DNA of 64,000 nt from positions 1-64,000 of the forward strand of contig NZ_JAIVFW010000008.1 in NCBI RefSeq assembly GCF_020829595.1, read 5' to 3'. Of this stretch, positions 18,651-26,964 are shown one piece after another. This stretch comes from Nostoc sp. CHAB 5844 (GTDB lineage Bacteria > Cyanobacteriota > Cyanobacteriia > Cyanobacteriales > Nostocaceae). Under the pieces are notes generated by a model that saw only the letters and a list, made by a program, of their open reading frames with translations, had not been told where the DNA came from and made no database searches. Made by a program: the position numbers and the translations under genes. Position 1 is the stretch's first letter. Each line of letters begins with the position of its first letter.

Positions 18651-19081
18651 TCACTCTATAAAAATTGCCTGAAATCAATTAGCTTTGTAGGGTACGTTAC
18701 GTTAGCAAAGAGCCACCCTACAAGAGCAGGCGATCGCTATTTGAAAAAGTGAAATGTCCTTTTTACTATGGGCGATCGCACTTTTGAGAATGGGGTTGAT
18801 GTAGGCGATGGCACTTTTAAATGATGGGTGATGATGTGGGCGATGTCTGACGACAAGAAGCAGAGCTTCTACGCACTTCTGATGATGGGGTTGATGTGGG
18901 CGATCGCATCTACTACTTTACTACAGGCGATCACACCTTTTGATGATGCGGTTGATATAGGCGATCGCTCTGGTGAGTTTACGCAAGCCTTAAGTTAAAA
19001 ATAACTTGCTAAAGTTGCCTTGTGTAAATAAGGGAAAGTACGCAAACTACACATATGTAACAACTAAAAGGAAAAACAATC
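18651..19081. repeat. GT-rich island repeat cluster right of xisI
   Basis: The stretch to 19081 has no gene. Between about 18765 and 18970 there are at least five variants of the ATGGGGTTGATGTGGGCGAT motif, plus the GCGATGTCTGACGACAAGAA / GCAGAGCTTCTACGC block at 18841-18873 shared with 17725-17760. This forms the right boundary of the toxin-antitoxin/xisHI island. A ribosome binding site AAAGGAAAAA precedes the ATG at 19082. Confidence 0.75.
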
Positions 19082-19303
19082 ATGAAGAAAGTAATTTTGG
19101 TTGGTTCTCTATTTGCTGCTCAGATAGTGTTTGCACCAGCTTTTGCTGCTCCCGCAGGAAGCTACACTCGGACTTGCACAGGTATTGAAGAATCAAGATA
19201 TTATAATGGCAGGCAATACATTGATAGGTTGTCAGCACTTTGTCAAGATTTACAGGGTAGATGGGTAAATACATACTTAGACACAATACCGTTGCCAAAA
19301 TAA
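19082..19303 (+). CDS. small exported protein with half a cyanovirin-N-like domain
   Basis: The 73 residues open with a signal peptide (MKKVILVGSLFAAQIVFAPA, cleavage after AFA-A). The mature part, GSYTRTCTGIEESRYYNGRQ..LSALCQDLQGRWVNTYLD, resembles one CVNH repeat (GSYxxTC...L.A.C....G.W..T.LD), including the two cysteines. CVNH lectins bind high-mannose glycans and need two such repeats to fold; here only one is present and the gene ends a short distance before the IS remnant. It may be truncated, or act as a domain-swapped dimer. Family assignment is by motif only. Confidence 0.55.
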   Translation: MKKVILVGSLFAAQIVFAPAFAAPAGSYTRTCTGIEESRYYNGRQYIDRLSALCQDLQGRWVNTYLDTIPLPK

Positions 19304-19379
19304 GAGCATGAAGAGGTAGGGCGTTTCGTAGTAGAGTTATTGTCTCTCACAACGACAACTCAAAAACCACTTGCCGCCC

Positions 19380-20253
19380 ATGCCCGATATCTTATCATTG
19401 TTACAATGCCTGCTACCGCAGATAAAGGCGACAACGATGCGGCAGTTGAACCAAATTATCCTGGCAATGTTAGCTCTGAGTGGTCGAGTCACGATGAGGG
19501 GAATTGCCCGTTGGACAGGGGAACGCGGTAGCTATCGGACAATGGGGAGATTTTTCGCTACAGTCATACCTTGGGCAACATTATTTTGGCTGTTTTTTCG
19601 TCAACATTTGTGGCGAGAAAATGATGTGTACTTGCTGGCAGGAGATGAAGTTGTAGTTAGTAAATCGGGTAAGCAAACTTACGGGGTAGATAGATTTTTT
19701 TCTAGCTTGGCCAGTAAACCAATTAATGGTTTATCTTTCTTCGTATTGTCATTAGTAAGCGTAGAAGAAAGGCAATCATTTCCGATTGGAATAGAACAAG
19801 TCTCTCAATGTAGTTATTTTAGTCAAAACTAATCCTAAAACCAATACGCGTAGCCATGTAATTTTATTTTCTAGCGACCTCAATTTGAAGGCTGATAAAA
19901 TCATTGACTATTATAAGCTACGTTTTCAAATCGAGTTTAATTTTCGAGATGCTAAACAATTCTGGGGCTTGGAAGATTTTATGAATCTGAGCCAAACTGC
20001 TGTGACTAATGCCGCTAATCTCGCATTCTTTATGGTCAATTTATCCCATCTTCTTCTCATTGATTTCCGTAAACATAATCCTGGTTCTGGCATTATTGAC
20101 CTGAAAGCTTATTACCGTGGTTTTCGATACGTTCATGAAATATTAAAAATACTTCCTCAAAAGCCTGACCCTATTTTGTTAGCTCAAATTTTTGCCAAGC
20201 TTACTTCTTTAGGACGGATTCATGTCGTTTCCACAGACTTTAGCCCCTCGTAA
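19380..20253 (+). pseudogene. IS4-type transposase, internal deletion and frameshift
   Basis: The first part (ATG 19380; MPDILSLLQCLLPQI, GRVTMRGIARWTGERGSYRT, LLAGDEVVVSKSGKQTYG) holds the first catalytic Asp. It runs to about 19796 and then out of frame to a stop at 19830. The second part is in another frame (NVVILVKTNPKTNTRSHVIL from 19807, then DYYKLRFQIEFNFRDAKQFW with the catalytic Glu) and ends at 20253. The region with the middle Asp (YLVLDGHFG-like in relatives) is missing, which I estimate as several hundred bases. The product cannot be an active transposase. Confidence 0.8.
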
Positions 20254-20270
20254 ATTGGCTAAGGTATTGA
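19380..20270 (+). mobile_element. internally deleted IS4-type insertion sequence
   Basis: Two parts of one DDE transposase are joined by an internal deletion near 19797-19803. The right end can be set near 20270, because the interrupted NB-ARC frame resumes at 20271 on the other strand. No matching left inverted repeat was found, so the left end may be eroded. The remnant should be immobile unless helped in trans. Confidence 0.7.
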
Positions 20271-21554
20271 GTACATCACTTCTTCTTCAACTACTGACAA
20301 ATGGTAGAACTGCCGTTCTAACAAGTCGCCAATGTCATCAAAAATTAGTATCCCCCGTTGCATATACTCTAAAACTGGGGCAATTCTCTGACTTTTCACG
20401 GGATCTGGAAAACCTCTCTCTAAATCTCTCTCCTACAAGGAGAGAGACTTTGAATCTTCCCCCTTCCCGCGTCGGGAAGGGGGCTAGGGGGTTAGGTTTT
20501 TCGTCGGCTTTTCCACATGACGTGAAAAGTCAGGGGCAATTCTACCGTTAAAAAGCTCTTGAGTTCCGGCTGCGACCATTTTGAGTGCTAAGGGATTTCC
20601 CCCGTAATGCTCGATGAGTACTTGCCATTCTTGTTCTGTACCCGTGAATTGTCCTTTTTGTTGGAATAACTGTTGTCCCTCAGTAGAATTTAATCCTTTT
20701 AATGGCAGAGATTGTACTCCTGTTCTCTCTCCTTCTAAAAGGACTATTTCTCTAGGTTTTTCTCTGGAAGTGAGCAGCAGGCAACTTTTATGGGGTACTT
20801 CGCCAATGCGCTTCAGTAATTGACCATATCCCTCGTAACCAGGACGATATTGCCCTGCTTGACTACCAGAAAGAATTGTCTCAATATTGTCTAAAATCAG
20901 TAGACATCGGTTTGATTGCAAACATTCCATCAGCTTTGCTAGTTTGCTATCAAAGGTTTCGGGTATTACCATCTCCTTTTGCAACCCCGACAGCAAAGAT
21001 TGTAGAATGTTGTTTATTTGCTCGTCTACTGGCGGTGCATTTTGCAGGCTGCGCCACACCACTACCTCAAATTCACTTTGAATTTGCAGCCCCAACTTCA
21101 CTGCTAATGTGCTTTTGCCAATACCACCAATTCCCAGCAATCCAACTAAACGACACCGTTCTTCTAATATCCACTGTCGTAGCTGCAATAATTCTTCACT
21201 GCGACCACAAAATACAGATACATCCGGTGCTTCTTGCCAATCATACTGTGGGCTTGCTTGCCGAGTTTCTAGTTCCTCTAAGGTCGAGGTAGGCCTAGTA
21301 TAATCGCTTTGAGATAACTCCAGCCCAAAGGCAGCGAAGGCTAACTGCAAGGAACTTTTATCTACAGGTTCCAAGCGTGCCAAAATTCTAGATATAGTGT
21401 GGAGAGCTAAACGGGTACGATCGCTCAGTTCTTCTAAAGAAAAGCTATCTCCACCATTCTCATCAAATTCGGCTTGAGTTTTGGCATCTCGAAATTTATC
21501 CCAGCCTTTTAAGGTAAGGATTACACCCCGTCTGCGTCTGCTTGGTTGTTTCAT
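20271..21554 (-). pseudogene. NB-ARC (STAND) ATPase gene, disrupted
   Basis: The intact part (21554 to 20534) codes for an N-terminal helix-turn-helix-like module (SLEELSDRTRLALHTISRIL) common to cyanobacterial STAND proteins. An NB-ARC ATPase follows (VFCGRSEELLQL, Walker A LGIGGIGKSTL, Walker B CLLILDNIETIL, LLLTSREKP, GGNPLALKMVA). After NGRIAP the frame enters a MITE and stops at 20484. Beyond the MITE the original frame resumes (PVLEYMQRGILIFDDIGDLL, then LSVVEEEVMY) and ends at the IS junction near 20271. Relatives continue into WD40 or TPR sensors, which are lost. STAND proteins act as signalling or defence switches. A shortened 356-residue product may still be made. Confidence 0.88.
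20388..20533. mobile_element. 146-bp MITE with 13-bp TIR and 10-bp target duplication
   Basis: The ends are perfect inverted repeats (CTGACTTTTCACG 20388-20400 / CGTGAAAAGTCAG 20521-20533), flanked by the direct repeat GGGCAATTCT (20378-20387 and 20534-20543). The inside has two strong hairpins (CTCTCTCCT-ACA-AGGAGAGAG; CCCCCTTCCCG / CGGGAAGGGGG). No coding capacity. Removing the element and one repeat copy restores the NB-ARC frame, which proves insertion. Confidence 0.93.
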
Positions 21555-22162
21555 TTGGTTTACTCTGTTGAATTAACAACACCACCAGCTAACTAAAGCG
21601 CCAGTAGGATGAAACTACTTGTTGCTTGCGATCGCATGGAACACTACTAGATATCAACCAAATTTAAATATGCGTTATCCATAATCCTTGTAGAGACGTA
21701 GCAGTGCTACATCTCTACATTGCACTGCTACGTCTCTACATTGTTTTGTTTTCTATGAGATATCTAATCTTTATAGCGCCTAGTTTAGGTAGTGTTTAGA
21801 AAAAGCGACAAATTTTCAGAACAGCACTTACATGGATATTATCAATATCAGTAGATTTCCGATAGTAGTTAAGCTTAAGCAAATCTAAACTCTCTAATCA
21901 AACTTAAACTTAGGCAGTTCGTAACTCTACTTTTGCCTTTTAACTTTTTACGAGAAAGATAAGGTTCAAAGCCTCGCCCCTTGTGGGCGATAGCTCCCTT
22001 GCTCCCAAGATCCTTGGTCGAAGCCGAAGCCCCACACTCTTTGTGGGTAGTTTTTCTCCTCTGCTCCTCTGCTCCCTTGCTTTTTCACTTTTGCCTTGTT
22101 CGGTGAACTTTCCTCAGTCTGCGCTAGGGTAGAAATGGACACTTAATTTATATATTTCTGCT
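21555..22162. other. gene-free stretch with inverted repeat
   Basis: It contains a HIP1 site, the 19-bp inverted repeat at 21689-21740, and short STRR-like sequence (CTCCTCTGCTCCTCTGCTCC near 22050). The promoters of the NB-ARC gene and of the SLH lipoprotein should lie at its two ends. Confidence 0.6.
21689..21740. repeat. 19-bp perfect inverted repeat
   Basis: TGTAGAGACGTAGCAGTGC (21689-21707) pairs with GCACTGCTACGTCTCTACA (21722-21740) around a 14-base centre that itself contains ATCTCTAC. A related GTAGAGACGTTACATATAAC sequence occurs at 23590. It is an interspersed palindromic repeat of unknown origin. Confidence 0.9.
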
Positions 22163-23542
22163 GTGCTTCCTTGCAAACGTCCAGCCGCCTTTTTAAGTTT
22201 GGCTGTTTTACTCACTTCCTTGACAGCCTGTAACAACACTCCAGCCGCCAAAAACCTGGAAGATTCTTTAGCGGCAGATTCCAGGCTGCAAAACAACCCA
22301 ATTGTCTTTGGAGAAGCTAGTAAAGACGAACAACAACCAGCACAGAACGAACCCACAGTCCAGTTACCTGCTGATTTTCCTAAAGAGATTCCTTTATATA
22401 CAAATGCCACACTCCAGGAAGTTACACCTGCTAGTGGTTCCAATAATCAAGTATCAACTCGCTGGTTAAGTTCCGATCCCAGCAATTTTATTACTAGCTT
22501 TTATCGCAGCCAGTTGCAGGACAACAACTGGCAAATTTTACAACAGCCAGCAGATGATGTTGGTACTTTTGAAGCGCGACGCAATGATTTGCTCATTAAA
22601 GTGACTATTCAAGCTCAATCAGTGACAAATGCTGCACCTAATCAACCACAAACAGCTACTAATTTAGTGATTGAGTACGTTCCAAATAGTACCAACACAG
22701 CACAATCTACACCAACAACTAACAATAATGCTCCGCAGCCCGGAGATCCGCAGTTTATCGGCCCAGTAGCACCTGCGAACTCAGCAACACAGCCAACCAC
22801 TACACCTAATAATCAAACAACTACTGCAACTATACCTACATCTGGAGAATTTTCCGACCTCAACAAAGCACCACAAGAATTACGTCAACATATCCAAGAC
22901 TTAGCTGCGTTGGGTGTTTTGTCTGTGGAATCTTCAGGAAATAAGGCTAATTCCAACAGCACAACCTTATTTGAACCTGGTAAAGTAATCACTCGACGCA
23001 TATATGCCCGTTGGTTAGTTGCGGCTAACAATGCTATGTATCCGAACAATTCTGCCAAGCAGATACGGTTGGCAGCGGAAAGTACGCAAGCAGCTTTTAG
23101 TGATGTAGCAAAAACAGACCCAGATTTTTCAGCAATTCAAGGACTAGCTGAAGCTGGTTTAATTCCCAGTCCCTTGTCGGGAGACTCAACTACAGTTTTG
23201 TTTCGTCCCGATGCACCCCTGACACGGGAGCAGTTGATTTTGTGGAAAGTACCTTTAGATACTCGCCAAGCTTTACCGACCGCCAGTTTAGATGCAGTCA
23301 AACAAACTTGGGGTTTTCAAGATGTAGGGAAAATCGACCCGAAGGCATTACGGGCGGTTTTGGCTGATTTTCAAAGTGCAGAACAATCAAATATTCGGCG
23401 TGTGTTTGGCTATACGACGCTGTTTCAACCTAAAAAACCCGTGACTCGTGCTGAGGCGGCGGCAGCTTTGTGGTATTTTGGCACTCAAGGTGAGGGAGTA
23501 TCAGCAGCTGATGCTTTGAAGTTAAAGCGATCACCTACATAA
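22163..23542 (+). CDS. lipoprotein with C-terminal SLH domains
   Basis: The 459 residues begin with a lipoprotein signal (FLSLAVLLTSLTAC; lipid-modified Cys at residue 23). A soluble module follows (LPADFPKEIPLYTNATLQEV to about 170), then a Thr/Asn/Pro-rich linker (about 172-225) and SLH-like repeats: FSDLNKAPQELRQHIQDLAA, FSDVAKTDPDFSAIQGLAEAG and FQDVGKIDPKALRAVL. It should be membrane-tethered, with the SLH part reaching the cell wall. The start is GTG at 22163. Exact role unknown; structural linking of outer or plasma membrane to peptidoglycan is inferred. Confidence 0.82.
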   Translation: MLPCKRPAAFLSLAVLLTSLTACNNTPAAKNLEDSLAADSRLQNNPIVFGEASKDEQQPAQNEPTVQLPADFPKEIPLYTNATLQEVTPASGSNNQVSTRWLSSDPSNFITSFYRSQLQDNNWQILQQPADDVGTFEARRNDLLIKVTIQAQSVTNAAPNQPQTATNLVIEYVPNSTNTAQSTPTTNNNAPQPGDPQFIGPVAPANSATQPTTTPNNQTTTATIPTSGEFSDLNKAPQELRQHIQDLAALGVLSVESSGNKANSNSTTLFEPGKVITRRIYARWLVAANNAMYPNNSAKQIRLAAESTQAAFSDVAKTDPDFSAIQGLAEAGLIPSPLSGDSTTVLFRPDAPLTREQLILWKVPLDTRQALPTASLDAVKQTWGFQDVGKIDPKALRAVLADFQSAEQSNIRRVFGYTTLFQPKKPVTRAEAAAALWYFGTQGEGVSAADALKLKRSPT

Positions 23543-24078
23543 TACCAATTTTCAAAGATACAGCAGTTTCGATATTCGTGAAATACTGTAGAGACGTTAC
23601 ATATAACCTCTCTACATGGTTTTGGGTTTTACACTTGTACCTCATGTACCCAAAATATGCTGTAACTACAGAATAAAGCAAGGTAAGTAATATCTACCCT
23701 GCTAATTGTGCTGAGACAAGTTTTACGATAGCTTTTTAAAACTGGTGTAATTCTAAAAATACATTAAATCTTTTGGGTATTGGGTTTTTACTTAACTGTA
23801 TTCAGGCATATTTGATAGTATTACTACTTATAGCCATTTGCAATTGAATAGACCACAGTAGGGCGAACGGCCGTACCCTGCGGAAAGGCAGAGCCTACGC
23901 CCCTACAATAATTTAACTTTCAAAGGGTGTATTCCATTCAATTGAAAACCGCTGTAATTCTACTATAGCTCTGCTCTAACTTACTTAGACTAAGCCGTAT
24001 AAAATTCATGAGTTAAAGCAGTAAATTTCTTTAATCGAACTTGACATAAACTACAAACAACTTTCTCTTAAAATCAGC
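23543..24078. other. gene-free stretch with a MITE-like repeat
   Basis: No gene. An element at about 23832-23953 has imperfect inverted ends: AGCCATTTGCAATTGAAT at the left, and at the right the complement of AGCGGTTTTCAATTGAAT. The centre is GC-rich (GGGCGAACGGCCGTACCCTG). The esterase promoter lies right of it. Confidence 0.55.
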
Positions 24079-25182
24079 ATGAAAAAACAGCTTGTAACAG
24101 CAGGTTTTGTTGTATTTTCAGTTATTTTGCCTTTGAAGGCTTCAGCTGTTCAATTTAGCGGCATTTATGCATTTGGTGATAGTCTGACAGACACGGGTAA
24201 TGTATATAATGCTGTATCAGCTTCTGCTCCTGGGGTGCAGTTTCCGCCGCCGCCATACTTTCAAGGACATTTTTCTAATGGCCCAGTTTGGATAGAAGAA
24301 CTTGCCGAAAAACTAAATTTAGCATCTCCAACTCCATTTATTCAAGTCACTCAAGGTTCTACACCAACAGATGGCATTAACTTTGCCTTTGGAGGCGCTA
24401 CTACAACAACTGACAATACCCTATCTCTAACTTTTCCCCAATTGGCAGGACTGCCAGGTTTGCCACAGCAGATTGGCGCGTTTCAAGGTTTACTAAATAA
24501 CAATCCGCCGCAAGCTGACCCAAATGCACTTTATATATTGTGGGCAGGCGCAAATGATTACCTTCCTACTCAAGGTAGCTTTCAGCCACGTCTCACCCCT
24601 AACGAGACTTTAGGAAATTTATCGAATGCACTCCAAGCTCTGGCAAGTTTTGGAGTTAAACAAGTCTTAGTACCCAATCTACCAGATTTAGGGATTACAC
24701 CCGTAGCGCGGAGGTCTGGGCAATCTCAAAGACTGAGTGAGTTAACTCAAGCACATAATGCAGGATTATCGGCAATTATCGCCGAGTTTGACAATAATCC
24801 GGCTTTAGACTTAGATGTTATTCCTTTGGATGTCTATTCTCTGTTTAGTAACCCGCAAGCATCAGGATTTACTAATGCAGAAAATCCTTGTTTTGATAGA
24901 AGTACTAATCCTCCCACTTTATGTAATAACCCAGAAGAGTATTTGTTTTGGGATGAGCAGCATCCGACAACTACTGCTCATAAAATCTTAGGAGATTATG
25001 CCTTTCAACAAATAAGACAGTCAGCAACACCAGTTCCCGAACCTTCTGTGTCTTTAGGTTTGTTGACGCTTGGTGCTGTGGTTGCATTCGCCAAACTCAA
25101 GCGCCAACATAAAAAGATGGCTTTCACTCCAACAAATCAGGTTCTTGACGCACAATCATCTCGTATAAAGGTTGAAAGCTGA
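24079..25182 (+). CDS. GDSL/SGNH esterase with PEP-CTERM sorting signal
   Basis: The 367 residues have a signal peptide (VTAGFVVFSVILPLKASA) and the SGNH blocks: FGDSLTDTGN with the nucleophilic Ser, FAFGGATT, WAGANDYL, and DEQHPTTTAH with the catalytic Asp and His. Near the C-terminus is a PEP-CTERM signal, VPEPSVSLGLLTLGAVVAFA followed by KLKRQ, recognised by exosortase-type systems. The protein is thus an exported lipase/esterase or thioesterase. PEP-CTERM proteins normally end just after the basic cluster, but here about 25 more residues follow and overlap the convergent aldolase gene by 59 bases, suggesting loss of an earlier stop. Confidence 0.88.
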   Translation: MKKQLVTAGFVVFSVILPLKASAVQFSGIYAFGDSLTDTGNVYNAVSASAPGVQFPPPPYFQGHFSNGPVWIEELAEKLNLASPTPFIQVTQGSTPTDGINFAFGGATTTTDNTLSLTFPQLAGLPGLPQQIGAFQGLLNNNPPQADPNALYILWAGANDYLPTQGSFQPRLTPNETLGNLSNALQALASFGVKQVLVPNLPDLGITPVARRSGQSQRLSELTQAHNAGLSAIIAEFDNNPALDLDVIPLDVYSLFSNPQASGFTNAENPCFDRSTNPPTLCNNPEEYLFWDEQHPTTTAHKILGDYAFQQIRQSATPVPEPSVSLGLLTLGAVVAFAKLKRQHKKMAFTPTNQVLDAQSSRIKVES

Positions 25183-25900
25183 ACCAACCTAAATTGTGTG
25201 AACCAACTTGAGAGTGTGCTATCTCAGCATACTCTTGTTTAATTGGGCTAGGTTTGCCAGCCGCCTCAGCTAATAACTGCGCTTGGCAAGAACGTTCCAT
25301 TGTGATGAACCACCAAGCAGTTTCATCAACTGAGTGACCAACGGTTAGTAAACCGTGGTTTTTCAGGATAATGGCTTTATTTTTGCCAAGGGTTTGGGCT
25401 ATACGCTGCCCTTCTTGCGGGTCAAGCACCACACCTGTATAGTCGTCAAATAAGCTGTGGTCTTGGTAAAAAGCACAAGCATCTTGGGTGAGGGGGTCAA
25501 GTAGGCGACCAAGGCTTGACCAGCTTTTACCATAGATAGAATGAGCATGGGCTGCTGCTACTACATCAGGTCTAGCTGCATGAATTTGGGAATGAATGGC
25601 AAACGCAGCGCGATTGACTGGGCGATCGCCTATAATTACCTTACCCTCTTGATTGACTAAAATCAGGTCACTGACGCGAATTAACCCAAAGTGCATCCCA
25701 AAAGGATTAACCCAAAAGTGTTCAAGATTTTCCGGGTCGCGTGCTGTGATATGACCTGCAATTCCCTCATCAAAACCGTAGCGGGAAAATAGCCGTAATG
25801 CTGCTGCTAATCTTTGTTTACGGTGTAGGCGTTCTTCTTGGATAGAAGTAAATGTAGGCGGTTGAGGTGCGTTTGGTTTTGGTACAGATATTGTTTGCAT
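25124..25900 (-). CDS. class II aldolase/adducin family protein
   Basis: The 258 residues show the zinc-binding pattern of class II aldolases: GIAGHITARDP, VAAAHAHSIYGK with two His ligands, and ILKNHGLLTVGHSV with the third His. The family includes fuculose-phosphate and ribulose-phosphate aldolases and adducin-like proteins; the substrate cannot be told from sequence. The start ATG at 25900 follows MQTISVPKPNAPQPP, a short N-terminal extension. Its 3' end overlaps the esterase gene on the other strand. Confidence 0.88.
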   Translation of the reverse strand: MQTISVPKPNAPQPPTFTSIQEERLHRKQRLAAALRLFSRYGFDEGIAGHITARDPENLEHFWVNPFGMHFGLIRVSDLILVNQEGKVIIGDRPVNRAAFAIHSQIHAARPDVVAAAHAHSIYGKSWSSLGRLLDPLTQDACAFYQDHSLFDDYTGVVLDPQEGQRIAQTLGKNKAIILKNHGLLTVGHSVDETAWWFITMERSCQAQLLAEAAGKPSPIKQEYAEIAHSQVGSHNLGWFSFQPLYEMIVRQEPDLLE

Positions 25901-26336
25901 ATTATTTTTGATGATGTACGGTGGTAAGCAACTATCAAAATATTGATAAACAGAGTTTTAAGACTCACGCAAAGGCAAGGCAGTGCGTTGGGGAGACAGC
26001 ACCGTGGTGAGGCAACGCGGTCTTGGGGGTTTCCCCCATGAGCGATTGCCGAAAGGCTCTGCCACGCCAGTTGCTACAACGCTTGGAACCCCCTTCGGGT
26101 GACGCTCAAGAGCGTCGAAGATCGCTGCGCTAACGCAGTTCCGTGACTGTCGGCAAAGCCGACGACACTTGCTTCAACGCTCTTAACCCGCGCAACGCAG
26201 TGTCTCCCCAACGCACTGGCTCGACTTGAGGTGACTGTCGTCGGCAAAGCCGACTCCCTCACTGCCGCGCAAAGACGCAAAGAGTTAAATAAGTTTTATT
26301 TGTTTGGTAGATATAATTATGATTCATGCAAGTCTA
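25901..26336. repeat. GC-rich palindromic repeat cluster
   Basis: No gene. The stretch 25975-26280 is much richer in GC than its surroundings and packed with hairpins: GACGCTC-AA-GAGCGTC (26101-26116), GTCGGC-AAA-GCCGAC (26149-26163 and again 26240-26254), and GGGGGTTTCCCCC near 26025. Parts such as GCCAGTTGCTACAACGC and CCGCGCAACGC recur at 53850-53890. It is an interspersed repeat cluster of unknown function. Confidence 0.75.
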
Positions 26337-26915
26337 TTACACCTGTCCAGCAGTTAATACTTGGGCTGCGGTCAAATCCAGTGTTGGAAAAGTTACGAAT
26401 GTAATTAGGTCTGTTCCCTGAAATATAGATTCTTCATACAGTCCATCTACTAGAATTAGTAATGTAATTCGGGCTTTTTCAGGATCAACAATCCAGTATT
26501 CAGGGATGCCTCGTGCTGCGTACTCAGAACGTTTATAGCGATAGTCTCTATCTTCATTCACCTTTCCGGGAGAGACAACTTCCACTACCAATGCTGGCGA
26601 AGGCATATCGGTAGTAATTGTAGCTCGTTTAAGTGCGATCGCTTCTAGTAACTCTTGTGTCAATATCATGAAGTCTGGTAGTCGCACACGAGTCCGATTA
26701 CCTGCTACCACAAGTTCTGTATCTTTATGGCGGATGAATTGAATTGGCACAAACTTGAGAAACTGCGATAGTAAATAGAGAGAGATTAAATTATTTCTAT
26801 CGCTCTCTGGTGGCATTTCTACCAACTCTCCATCCACAAGTTCGTACCGAGCATCTGTGCCATCATCATAAGCAAGGTACTCTTTAAAGGTGAGTTTCCT
26901 GACTGTTGTGGTCAT
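26337..26915 (-). CDS. Uma2 family (DUF820) endonuclease-like protein
   Basis: The 192 residues are a standard-length Uma2 protein: LTFKEYLAYDDGTDARYELVDGEL at the start, then RLPDFMIL with the metal-binding Asp, and ALVVEVVSPGKVNEDRDYRYK with the Glu and Lys of a PD-(D/E)XK-like site, followed by GIPEYWIVDPEK. All catalytic positions are kept. Biological role of the family is unknown. It is divergent from the M42 peptidase, with 49 bases between start codons. Confidence 0.9.
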   Translation of the reverse strand: MTTTVRKLTFKEYLAYDDGTDARYELVDGELVEMPPESDRNNLISLYLLSQFLKFVPIQFIRHKDTELVVAGNRTRVRLPDFMILTQELLEAIALKRATITTDMPSPALVVEVVSPGKVNEDRDYRYKRSEYAARGIPEYWIVDPEKARITLLILVDGLYEESIFQGTDLITFVTFPTLDLTAAQVLTAGQV

Positions 26916-26964
26916 AAACTCTTTTATTTATCATCACTTTAGAATATTTTACCAATTTTATTTA

